Positions 1-9,174 of a stretch of 64,000 nt of DNA are shown in pieces. How positions within the stretch are numbered: position 1 is the first letter of the stretch; every line of letters begins with the position of its first letter. The translations under genes were made by a program, and so were the position numbers. The stretch covers positions 1 to 64,000 of the forward strand of contig JAKVBG010000012.1 of the NCBI GenBank assembly GCA_022447605.1, in the 5' to 3' direction. Source of the DNA: Mariniblastus sp. GTDB taxonomy: Bacteria; Planctomycetota; Planctomycetia; Pirellulales; Pirellulaceae. The notes under the pieces were generated by a model. That model was not told the DNA's origin and searched no databases. It saw nothing but the letters and a program-made list of their open reading frames with translations.

Positions 1-2
1 CC

Positions 3-1010
3 AGCATTCCGTTTATCTGTTTCCTGGTCCTGTTTGCGCTCGGTGCGATTCCCCCCCTGGTTGCGCAGTCCCAGGTCGAACCGGCGGTCAAACAGTTGGC
101 GTTCCAGGTACATGTCCATGAACGGCTGCCCCACCATTTGCTGTTTGGTGAATTTGCCACCAGCCACGTCGCCCGTTTTTCCCTGTTGGTGGTCATTTGG
201 GGCAGTTTTGCCTGGTTCCTGAGAAAGAAACCGTCCATCCGTTCTTTGAACTGGTTCTGCGCTGCCTCGCTGTTGATCACACTGGCCGGACTACTCTTGA
301 GTGGTTTGGCCGAAGCGGAGCATGCCGAAATCAAGGAATGGTCCCTCTGGGCTACCGGGTGGCTCAGGTTCTACTGGTTTCGCCTCTCCGATTTTTCCAT
401 CCCGCTGGGAGTGTCAATCATGTGCGTGACGGCGCTACCACGATTATCCCTCGGCTCATCATCCGCCTGGGAGCGAACCGGCCAGTTGATCGCATTCGCA
501 TCGATCCTGCTGATCCTGTTGGCTGGGGCGACGATGATTGCTGCCAAGTGGGAGGACCCGCGGCCACCGGCCGATCAGGCCTCGTTGCCAAGTTACCCAC
601 AAAACCGGAAACGCACGATCGAAACCCAGGCTAACTGGAAAAAAGTGTGCCAGTGGATTCGCCGAAACACACCCGGCGATGCCGTGTTCATCACGCCTAA
701 CGACCAACAGACTTTCAAGTGGTATGCCCAGCGGTCCGAGGTGGTCAACTGGAAAGATATTCCACAGAACGCAGAAGCCATTCTCGAGTGGAAACGCAGA
801 ATTGACTCGATCTACCGGGCACAACGAATCTACCCATCCGGCCTGTTGAACTTGGAAAACCCTGGAGAAGTGGCCCAACTGTTCGGCGCGAATTACCTGC
901 TGATCGAGCAGAGCGCGGTCGATGCCCTGGCGCAGCCCGCCGACTTGCAACAGGTCTACCCGGTCGATTCGAATCAAAAATCGACCTATGTCCTTTATCG
1001 GTTCCCTTGA
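3..1010 (+). CDS. Multi-pass membrane protein, C-terminal part (DUF6798-like); 5' end lies outside window
   Basis: Frame 3 is open from the window edge through the 96..1010 ORF; hydrophobic segments then a soluble C-terminal domain (WIRRNTPGDAVFITPNDQQTFKWYAQRSEVVNWKDIP). Confidence 0.7.
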   Translation, partial: SIPFICFLVLFALGAIPPLVAQSQVEPAVKQLAFQVHVHERLPHHLLFGEFATSHVARFSLLVVIWGSFAWFLRKKPSIRSLNWFCAASLLITLAGLLLSGLAEAEHAEIKEWSLWATGWLRFYWFRLSDFSIPLGVSIMCVTALPRLSLGSSSAWERTGQLIAFASILLILLAGATMIAAKWEDPRPPADQASLPSYPQNRKRTIETQANWKKVCQWIRRNTPGDAVFITPNDQQTFKWYAQRSEVVNWKDIPQNAEAILEWKRRIDSIYRAQRIYPSGLLNLENPGEVAQLFGANYLLIEQSAVDALAQPADLQQVYPVDSNQKSTYVLYRFP

Positions 1011-1067
1011 TCAGCCGGGGGCACCGCACCTCCAATGCGATCGCCTTCGGCAAACGGAGCGGTCACT

Positions 1068-2564
1068 TTACGGTTCACGCAAGCCTGAATCGAGATACCG
1101 CAACAGGGGATAGAGAAAATACTCGATAACCCGTCGTTTACCCACCTTGATTTCTGCCGAGGCAGTCATGCCAGGCATCAGCCGAAAATCGTCGGGGACA
1201 TTGTCGAGGTGGACCGGCTGCAGCAATTCGACCCGACCCCGGTAATTGGCCACACCATCCGCCTGTGGATTTTCACCCTGTTTTTCAAATGCACCCTCGC
1301 TGATCGTCCGCACGACGCCACTCAGGAATCCATGTTTCTGGTAATTGAAAGCATTGATTTTGACAGTCACTTCCGAGCCTTGCGGAAATTCAAAGTCTTT
1401 CATCTCTTCCTTGGTCGGCATGGTCTCGACGGCCCGGACACGACCGATATCCCGACCCGCAATCTCAATTTCCATTTCCAGTGGCACATCCAGTGGCATC
1501 AATCGAAACAAAGGTTCCCCCGCTTTGACGACGGAACCGGCGGAGAGATCAGCCACCTCAAGAACGATAAACTCATCGTAATGCTCGTTGGGAGGAACGC
1601 GTACTTCGTCCGTTTCATCCATCCGTCTCGCTTTTTTCAGCTCCTGCTCTACTCCGGCCAGCTTCTCGAAGGATTCCAGCAAACCGGAAGCGACTTCCGA
1701 ATTCCAACTGGCAATATAGGCCGTGCGCCGTTTCTCCAGCGATTCCAGGTCGGCGTCAGCTGTCCGCAGGCTACTCTCCAGGTCCAACAACTTGGTCTCC
1801 GCTTCCTTCCGTTGTAGCTTGCGACTGAGCAGGTCAATTTCAGAGTGCGATCCTTTTGCCCGCAACCGCTCCGACGACTGCTCCAGCTGCATAAAGATAT
1901 CTACCCGTTCCTGATTGTGGCCAATCGCGATTTCCGTGTTCGCTTTCTGGACCTCGATCTTGTTCTTTTCCGAATCGAACTCCTTCAACTTGGCTTCCTT
2001 TTCCTTCTGACGCTCTTGGTAAAGCTGGAACTGCATGCGCCAATCTTCGTCCCCTTCATGGCCGTCCAAGGAGAAGGGCGTACCCTCGCGTTCAGCCACG
2101 CCCCGGGCAATATTGGACTGCAACGCCATCTGTTTATTCTTCAGTTGTTGCAGATCGGCATCGGAAAAGGTCGGGTCCAACGTCGCAAGCACCTGGCCGA
2201 CCCGTACCTTGTCACCAAACCCGACATTGATTTTCTTGATTTCCATCGTAGTAATCGGCTGCAACACGACAGGGGTTTCGGTGGTAATCAGCTTGCCGTT
2301 GGCCACGACAATGCGATCCACTTCGGCCCAATAGCTCCAGGCCACGAAACCGATGACCAAGGCGATCACCGTATACAGGGTCCACCGCGCTCCGCCCGGA
2401 ACGGAACGGTGCTCCAATTCGACAGCATCCGGCTGGAATTCGACCAGCAATTTGTCCTTGTTTTGGCGCGCGCGTTGCTGATCCGACCGGGCTTTTTTTC
2501 GCCGGCGCATTCGTTCCTGCTTGACCGTGTCACGGTCTACGCGATTCCCGTCTGTTGTTGCCAT
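1068..2564 (-). CDS. HlyD family secretion protein (type I secretion membrane fusion protein)
   Basis: One N-terminal TM, 'VVANGKLITTETPVVLQPITTMEIKKINVGFGDKVRVGQVLATLDPTFSDADLQQLKNK' biotinyl-lipoyl-like motif, coiled coil, C-terminal 'RLMPGMTASAEIKVGKRRVIEYFLYPL'. ATG at 2564 overlaps the end of the upstream ABC gene. Confidence 0.9.
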   Translation of the reverse strand: MATTDGNRVDRDTVKQERMRRRKKARSDQQRARQNKDKLLVEFQPDAVELEHRSVPGGARWTLYTVIALVIGFVAWSYWAEVDRIVVANGKLITTETPVVLQPITTMEIKKINVGFGDKVRVGQVLATLDPTFSDADLQQLKNKQMALQSNIARGVAEREGTPFSLDGHEGDEDWRMQFQLYQERQKEKEAKLKEFDSEKNKIEVQKANTEIAIGHNQERVDIFMQLEQSSERLRAKGSHSEIDLLSRKLQRKEAETKLLDLESSLRTADADLESLEKRRTAYIASWNSEVASGLLESFEKLAGVEQELKKARRMDETDEVRVPPNEHYDEFIVLEVADLSAGSVVKAGEPLFRLMPLDVPLEMEIEIAGRDIGRVRAVETMPTKEEMKDFEFPQGSEVTVKINAFNYQKHGFLSGVVRTISEGAFEKQGENPQADGVANYRGRVELLQPVHLDNVPDDFRLMPGMTASAEIKVGKRRVIEYFLYPLLRYLDSGLREP

Positions 2565-4864
2565 AGGTCTCGGTACACCTTGCATTTCTGAATTAATTCT
2601 TGATGAGTTCCATTTGCTTCCACCCGACCGCGTTCAATCACGACAATCGAGTCGCTATTGGTTAACGTGGCCAGACGGTGGGAGACAATGATCACGGTCC
2701 GCCCCTTGGCAATCCGCTTCAGATTTCGCTGGATAATGGCTTCACTTTCCGGATCCAGGGCACTGGTGGCCTCGTCAAAGATCAAGATTTTGGGATCTTT
2801 CAACAGGGCCCGGGCAATGGCCAAGCGCTGTCGCTGGCCACCGGAAAGGTTGGCAGCATTTTCTTCCAGCAAGGTATCATATGACTGGGGGAGCCTTTCG
2901 ACAAACTCATCTGCCCCCGCCAACTTCGCGACATGCACGACTTCCTGGAAACTGCAATTCGGTTTCGCCATCGCAATATTGTCTCGGACCGATCCCCGGA
3001 ACAGGAAGTTGTCCTGCAGAACAACTCCAATATTCTGCCTCAAGTGCGAGACATCCAGTTCCCTGATATCCAACGAGTCAAAACGGATGATCCCCTGCTG
3101 GGGGACGTACATGCCCTGAATCATGCGGGTCAAGGTGGTCTTACCGGATCCACTTCTTCCCACCACGCCAATAATTTTTCCAGACTGGATTTTGATGGAA
3201 ACATGATCCAGGGCTGGCGGGCTGGTCGGTATATAGCTGAATGTCACATTATCAAATTCAATATTTCCCTGGATGGGCGGGCGCAATCCGCTGCCAACCC
3301 CATCCTCCGGGGCACGATTCATCACCGAACCCAACATCCGCACGGAGAGGGCCGCTTCCTGATACGAATGAACCAGCGAGACGAGTTGCACCAGCGGTCC
3401 GGTCACCCGACCGGCAATCATCTGGAACGCGACCAGCTCACCGACACTCAAGGATCGTTCAAAAACCATTTTGGCCCCGAACCAGATGATCATCACGGTC
3501 AACAGTTTTTCCAGGAACTTGGAGATCGTCGTGGCCGTGATAGAAATCTTGCCGACCCGGAAATGCATCGCTACCGCCTGGGCAGAAGACTGGTCCCAGT
3601 TTTTGCGTTGCACCGGCTCCATGCTCAATGCTTTGACCGTCTGAATACCGTGGATCGTCTCCACCAGCATCGCCTGTCGTTCCCCCTCAGCATTGTAGAG
3701 GGCCTCCAATCGTCGCCGGTACGGCCCCAGCAAAACCCCGATATTGATTCCCAACAACCCTGAGAAGATCAACACGACCATCGTCAGGGAAACACTGTAA
3801 AACATCAGGATCGGTAGGAAGATCAACAGGGCGGTCGAGTCGAGCAACGTCAGGAAAAGTTGCCCGGTCAGGAATTCTCGAATTTTGGAAGTCTGCTGCA
3901 TATGCTTGGTCAGCACTCCCGCCGTGATCTGTTCAAAGTAGTTCATCGGCAGACTGAGCATATGGCCGAATGTCCGCGTCGCCACCCGAATATCGATCTT
4001 GCTGGTTGCGTGCAGAAGCAGGTAGCTTCGCAGGTAACCGAGCACGGCATCGAACGCCAAGGCGATGACAATCCCCACGGTCAACACCTGCAACGTCGCC
4101 AAGGCGTAATTGACCAGGACCTTGTCGATCACGATCTGAAAAAAGAGGGGAACCACCAGGGCAATCAGGTTGATGAACAGGGCAGCAATGGCTACGTCCG
4201 TAAAAGCCGTACGTTGGCGCACGATTTCCGGGATGAACCAACGCAGGCTGAACGGCTGCTTGCTGTCCAGCAGGGAAAACACCCGCTTGGCCAGGATCGT
4301 ATCACCATCCCAGGATTTCTCAAATTCATCCTGATTCAGGAAAATGAAATCGGGGCGGTCCGCCAGGGGATCAAAAATGGCAACCTGATCTTCGACGGAC
4401 CCGTCTTCCATCTGCTGTTGCCGCATCCCCACGAGGATCACGTAGTTGCCGTTGTTCAGCCTGGCCATGGCTGGAAAGGCCTGGCCCATCTTACAGAGCT
4501 GTTTCCAGCTCAAGCGAGCATGTCTTGTTTTGAACCCGTTGTCCTTGGCGATTCTCTGGATCCGCTTGAGACTCGGCTCTTCTTCTTCCAGTGAATAATC
4601 GTGGATCAGCCGCTCGGCGCTGATATCGACACTGTGGTGCCGCGCGATCAAGGCCAGGCAACGCAACGAAGTATGACGAGCCGCCATGGAACCGCCCTCA
4701 TTTTCAGGATCGTCCTCGGCCAAACGGTCCTTGTTGGTGTCCAAGCCGTGAGCCGGCTTTTCATCTTCCGGCCTGGACTGTTCTTCGGCCGCAGGACTCC
4801 CGTCTCCCTCTTCCGGTGATGGGGAATGCGAATTGGAGGGTTCGTCTTGGATAGGGTCGGTCAT
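2537..4864 (-). CDS. HlyB-like type I secretion ABC transporter (peptidase-C39-like domain + TM + ATPase)
   Basis: N-terminal C39-like domain, ABC TM region, Walker A GRSGSGKTT, signature LSGGQRQRLAIARALL, Walker [13 protein letters not shown]. Confidence 0.93.
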   Translation of the reverse strand: MTDPIQDEPSNSHSPSPEEGDGSPAAEEQSRPEDEKPAHGLDTNKDRLAEDDPENEGGSMAARHTSLRCLALIARHHSVDISAERLIHDYSLEEEEPSLKRIQRIAKDNGFKTRHARLSWKQLCKMGQAFPAMARLNNGNYVILVGMRQQQMEDGSVEDQVAIFDPLADRPDFIFLNQDEFEKSWDGDTILAKRVFSLLDSKQPFSLRWFIPEIVRQRTAFTDVAIAALFINLIALVVPLFFQIVIDKVLVNYALATLQVLTVGIVIALAFDAVLGYLRSYLLLHATSKIDIRVATRTFGHMLSLPMNYFEQITAGVLTKHMQQTSKIREFLTGQLFLTLLDSTALLIFLPILMFYSVSLTMVVLIFSGLLGINIGVLLGPYRRRLEALYNAEGERQAMLVETIHGIQTVKALSMEPVQRKNWDQSSAQAVAMHFRVGKISITATTISKFLEKLLTVMIIWFGAKMVFERSLSVGELVAFQMIAGRVTGPLVQLVSLVHSYQEAALSVRMLGSVMNRAPEDGVGSGLRPPIQGNIEFDNVTFSYIPTSPPALDHVSIKIQSGKIIGVVGRSGSGKTTLTRMIQGMYVPQQGIIRFDSLDIRELDVSHLRQNIGVVLQDNFLFRGSVRDNIAMAKPNCSFQEVVHVAKLAGADEFVERLPQSYDTLLEENAANLSGGQRQRLAIARALLKDPKILIFDEATSALDPESEAIIQRNLKRIAKGRTVIIVSHRLATLTNSDSIVVIERGRVEANGTHQELIQKCKVYRDLWQQQTGIA

Positions 4865-5079
4865 CTAACCGATTACTCGCAAGTGTGTGAGGTCTGTAAT
4901 GTCTATGACGGTCGCGATTCCCAGGCCCATCGTTCAAACCACCGCCTGACATATCACCTGGGCGGTCGGTTGTTTCGTAACGGGCTCGGTTTTTGCGGAC
5001 CGAGTACCACAACGTACCCCGTAATTATTGGGCAGCGGCATTTGCGAGAGAAGTACCGGCAAATTTCCCGGTTTCCACG

Positions 5080-5114
5080 AAAAAAGCCCCGGATAAGTTG
5101 ATTAACCGGGGCTT
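5080..5114 (-). terminator. Intrinsic terminator downstream of the serralysin-like gene
   Basis: Minus strand AAGCCCCGG-(TTAATCAACTTAT)-CCGGGGCTT followed by TTTT; 9-bp perfect stem. Confidence 0.85.
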
Positions 5115-5134
5115 ATTGTTTCACCAATGCCGGA

Positions 5135-7840
5135 TTAAACCGGAACTGCGATGTATCCATACTCACCGTAATTTTCGGTAAGCGTGAACCGCTGTGAGGA
5201 GGAGTTGGCCTGCACAAAGATCGATTTCAGGTCAATGTCCTGACCGATCTGGTCGCCACTACCGTCGTACAACTTCAAGGTCTCTACCTGGGAGTTGCCC
5301 CACTGCATGTCTTTGACCATCACGGTACCCTGGCCATGGCCCTGATCGAAAGTAAGATCGATTCTCAAATCGCGGCCGAACCGTCGGAAAACCAAATCAT
5401 CTTCCAGCGAGTTCAAGGCGGTACCATCGTGGATTTCGATCGTATCCCAACCCGCTTTCTTTTCTTCGCGAATGGTGTCCCGACCGTCGCCCAGGCGCCA
5501 GATATAGGTGTCATTGTTTTGACCACCACGGAGAACATCATTGCCACCATTGCCTTCCAGGATATCATCACCCTGGTTGCCAAACAAAAGGTTTCGCAAC
5601 GAGTTACCTATGATTTCGTCATTTCCATAACCACCTCGAGCATTCTCGATCGAGCAGTTGTAAGCAATCAGCAAACTGTTCTCCACACCGTTCAGGCTCG
5701 ACCTGGCACCCTCGTGCAAGTCGATGAAGTTGTCGGCAACCTGTGACGTCATGTTGATCGTGTCGGTACCACCTGCATCCCAAAGGGTTTGCAAGCTGCT
5801 ATTGCCTTGACCAAAGAAATGATGGGTATTGCCCAGTTCATGTTCCATGTTGGCACCGTAAACCTCCTGCAACCCTTCGACGTCCCATAGCATCAACGTC
5901 GAAGGAGGTTCAGGATGGTAGCCGGCTTTGCCGGAATAACTCATGACCGTGTTGTGGGTGTAATCAACCGAGCCAGGCAAAGCCGGGAATGAATGGCTCA
6001 GGCCCATGGCATGCCCGACTTCGTGATACGTGGTGAACCGCGCTCCGGAACCCATACCCGTCGGAGTTTCACCGTAGGGGAAGTCATTCCAGTCGTACCA
6101 GATATCACCACCAAAACTCCCATACCCAGCGTCGAACGGCAGATAGGCATACGCTGCGATACCACCTGCGCCATCAATATCAAATGCGCCAAAGGTCATG
6201 ATCGCATTGGTAGCGGGCGAATCGTAATGAACTTCAACAAAGTCGACATCGATGACCGTCTCGTACATACCGAGCACCTCACGAATCATCTCCCGCATGT
6301 CGTTGTCGAGTGTCTGGGTGCCACCGCACTCCGGATTGTCTTCGGTGGGCGGGCAAGGGTAATAATCGGGCGGCAAGGTGTCTGGCGTCCCGCTGTTGTT
6401 ACCACGAATGAATGTGTACGGGATAACTGTTTTTTCACCATTGTAATACTGCAGCCAGTTGGCACCTGGGATAATGATCGACTCGGTTCCAACGGGATCG
6501 GTGTTGATACGGACGCGTTCCCATTCCGTCCAGAAAACACCGTTATTTGCGCGGACCATGATTTCATCGACTTGGCGCCCGAAATCACTGACGGCCCCTT
6601 GGAATTCAAGCTGGTTGAATTCGGCCGGCGTCAGCGTGTGCAGCGCCCCTTGCTCCATTGCCTGGTTACCAATCCAAAGCTCGCCCGAACGGAACGATCC
6701 ATTTTCGTCCATCACCTGGTACTGCGTGTAGGCGGGGCCATTGTCACCTTTGTCGAACAGGTCTGCCACGTCGGTTTTGATCAGGTAGTCGATCGAAATC
6801 GAGTAATCGGTGACATCCAGGTCGGGGCGAGCGACCGAACGGATCTGGTTGGCCACGGTGACCGACCAGTGGCGACCGTCGAATACCTGGACGCGGAAAT
6901 TTTCTGCGCTGGGCACGTTCGAGGTGTGATAGTAGACGCTCCCGAGTTGGTCAGCCTCAACCGTAAACCACTGCTGGGCTGTCTGCTGGACGCCATTGAC
7001 ACTGAAGTGCCCGCTGGAGGCATCCGGTCCCGTTTCATAGAAACGGTATTTCTTGGCCGTGTTTCCATCCTGATCAGACCATCCGAACAGCGACGCGGCT
7101 CCCAGTACGACGCCCGGCGCCGTATCGGCAGGATAGGCGGTAGCCACAGGCCGGTAAACGTTCGGGTCGGTCGTCATGGAGAAATCGACTGTGGCACTCC
7201 AATGCTTTCCATCAAAAGCCCGTACCCCAATACTCTCCGACTGGGTACCGAAGCCACCACCGACGTATTGCAGGTCGTCCATTTCATCTGCTGCCACGAT
7301 GAACCAGGTGGCTGACGGAAGGCGCTGGCCTTGGAACACGAAATGACCACCGTTCTGGTTAACTCGACGGTCCACCAGGTAGTACTGCGTGAAATGGGAA
7401 TCGAGGTCCTGGTCGGTAACCGAGAAGTGATTGCGAATATCGACGACTTCTGTTTCCAGAACGTTGCCAGAATTACCCGTCACAACCGGCGCGAAGTTAT
7501 TGGCCGTGACCGTATGGATGACGGCAGTATCTACATTACTCCATTGACCATCGTAGACCTGAACACTGAAGGACTCACTGAATTGCAAGGCCGATGCATG
7601 GTACTTGACCTCGTACAGGTAAGCCGCATCGATCTCGATCCATTGGTTGTCCGCCTGCCGCACACCCGAAACCGAAAAGTAGCTGCCGTAACCGACATTG
7701 CTATTATCGCGGAACCGATACTTGAGAATATCGTTTCCATCGATGTCGAAATAATCGAACATCGTATGGAACGGGAGATGCTTGCCTACTTCGACAACCT
7801 TCTCTTTTGCATCAACACTTGGAGGAAATAGATTGGCCAT
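5135..7840 (-). CDS. Secreted serralysin-like zinc metalloprotease with RTX (hemolysin-type) repeats and N-terminal tandem modules
   Basis: HEVGHAMGLSH zinc motif, downstream Met-turn VMSYSG, RTX-like 'LFGNQGDDILEGNGGNDVLRGGQNNDTYIW', no obvious N-terminal Sec signal; adjacent to T1SS genes. Confidence 0.9.
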   Translation of the reverse strand: MANLFPPSVDAKEKVVEVGKHLPFHTMFDYFDIDGNDILKYRFRDNSNVGYGSYFSVSGVRQADNQWIEIDAAYLYEVKYHASALQFSESFSVQVYDGQWSNVDTAVIHTVTANNFAPVVTGNSGNVLETEVVDIRNHFSVTDQDLDSHFTQYYLVDRRVNQNGGHFVFQGQRLPSATWFIVAADEMDDLQYVGGGFGTQSESIGVRAFDGKHWSATVDFSMTTDPNVYRPVATAYPADTAPGVVLGAASLFGWSDQDGNTAKKYRFYETGPDASSGHFSVNGVQQTAQQWFTVEADQLGSVYYHTSNVPSAENFRVQVFDGRHWSVTVANQIRSVARPDLDVTDYSISIDYLIKTDVADLFDKGDNGPAYTQYQVMDENGSFRSGELWIGNQAMEQGALHTLTPAEFNQLEFQGAVSDFGRQVDEIMVRANNGVFWTEWERVRINTDPVGTESIIIPGANWLQYYNGEKTVIPYTFIRGNNSGTPDTLPPDYYPCPPTEDNPECGGTQTLDNDMREMIREVLGMYETVIDVDFVEVHYDSPATNAIMTFGAFDIDGAGGIAAYAYLPFDAGYGSFGGDIWYDWNDFPYGETPTGMGSGARFTTYHEVGHAMGLSHSFPALPGSVDYTHNTVMSYSGKAGYHPEPPSTLMLWDVEGLQEVYGANMEHELGNTHHFFGQGNSSLQTLWDAGGTDTINMTSQVADNFIDLHEGARSSLNGVENSLLIAYNCSIENARGGYGNDEIIGNSLRNLLFGNQGDDILEGNGGNDVLRGGQNNDTYIWRLGDGRDTIREEKKAGWDTIEIHDGTALNSLEDDLVFRRFGRDLRIDLTFDQGHGQGTVMVKDMQWGNSQVETLKLYDGSGDQIGQDIDLKSIFVQANSSSQRFTLTENYGEYGYIAVPV

Positions 7841-8017
7841 GTTCCGGACTCCGGCAGGAGATAATATTAATACCTAAAACTAAAAACTGCCTATTTATCA
7901 AGGATAGTCAAACGCTGTCAAAAGCGGCGCTTTATTTCGTTGTTTTCCGACAGTTCCAGTGAGTAACGGTGAGGTTTCGTAAGTATGTTCAATTACTAAC
8001 ATTCAAAGAACCCTACC

Positions 8018-8326
8018 TCAAAAATTCGGCGACTTAGGGGGGTTAGTTTCCCCTCCCTCCCCGTTTTCGGCAGGACTTGCAGCCGATTCACCATCCCTCG
8101 GTTTGACTAGTCCCGCTTCGATCAATTGCTTCACAAGATTTTCCATCGCGCTGAAACTTCTCAAAAATCCATCAGGAGGCATCACGACGCGTCGGCAAAA
8201 TTGCAGCTTGGGTGGATTTTCTTTGTCGTTCTGGTTACCCACCAGAGTGACCAGGTCCATCCGCACCATTCCACCGGCCAGCGTAATTTCACCGATGCCG
8301 TCCGCAAATACTTCGTTTTGTTCCAT
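8018..8326 (-). CDS. Small hypothetical protein (102 aa)
   Basis: ORF co-directional with and just upstream of the serralysin-like gene; compact N-terminal beta-rich part, Pro/Gly/Glu-rich tail. Confidence 0.6.
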   Translation of the reverse strand: MEQNEVFADGIGEITLAGGMVRMDLVTLVGNQNDKENPPKLQFCRRVVMPPDGFLRSFSAMENLVKQLIEAGLVKPRDGESAASPAENGEGGETNPPKSPNF

Positions 8327-8658
8327 ATTGATCCCCTTAGATTTATTGATCGAATATTTGATTTCACCACTTTAGTGCCACTTGCAAAACTACGCAACCA
8401 AAACCGTCAAGGCAAAAGTGACATCAACTCGATGCTTTCATGACTGCTATCACGGACCGTGAAACGGCCACTGATTGACCTGCCGAAGACGCAGCCGCGT
8501 CCACTCGACATTTGCGTGCTATCAAAATCGAACAGAAGCTTCGGCGAATCCAGATTTTTGTTCCGCTATAAGCCTGAATCCATCCGATGAAGGGAAGATG
8601 CGGCCAAGGACCCGGGCGTGGTAAATCGGGTCGAGGAGATGTTTGTTTGGGACCAGGG

Positions 8659-9174
8659 ATGGGTAACCGACTCAGCCAGTTGCTGATTACATTTCGCTCC
8701 ACCGTTCGTGGAGTCGACACCACACGTCAAATGGCGATTGGGGTAACGTTCGGCATGTTGTTGGGCCTGGTGCCCAAGGATACGGCGTTTGTCCTGCTGT
8801 TCGCTTTGATGTTGCTCCTCTCCCATGGAAACCTGCTGGCAGGTGCCTTTTCCGCCATCCTGTTTTCCTGGGTTGGATGGCTGCTGGAGCCGGCAACCCA
8901 CGTGGTCGGCCTGGCGGTTCTCTCCATCGAATCCCTCCAGCCCTGGCTGGCTGAATTCCAGGGTTGGCCACTCGGCCCCTGGTTCCGACTGGAAAATACA
9001 GTGGTGATGGGAAGCCTGATGGTCGGTCTGGTTGGGATCCTGCCCTGTTACCGCATGAGCTACGTCTTACTCGACCGTTACCGGGAATCCCTGATCTGGA
9101 TTTTGACCCGGAATCCGCTATCGCGCTGGATTTTGGACCAATCAGACTCCGACTTGCAAGAAGCCAATTTATGA
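8659..9174 (+). CDS. TIGR03546-like membrane protein (DUF2062-like)
   Basis: ATG at 8659 chosen; 'TRQMAIGVTFGMLLGLVPKDTAFVLLFALMLLLSHGNLLAG'; immediately followed by a TIGR03545-like gene. Confidence 0.7.
   Translation: MGNRLSQLLITFRSTVRGVDTTRQMAIGVTFGMLLGLVPKDTAFVLLFALMLLLSHGNLLAGAFSAILFSWVGWLLEPATHVVGLAVLSIESLQPWLAEFQGWPLGPWFRLENTVVMGSLMVGLVGILPCYRMSYVLLDRYRESLIWILTRNPLSRWILDQSDSDLQEANL

Noticed and set aside
5993-7315. 440-aa plus-strand ORF
   Set aside because: Antisense shadow of the serralysin-like gene; no recognisable motifs.
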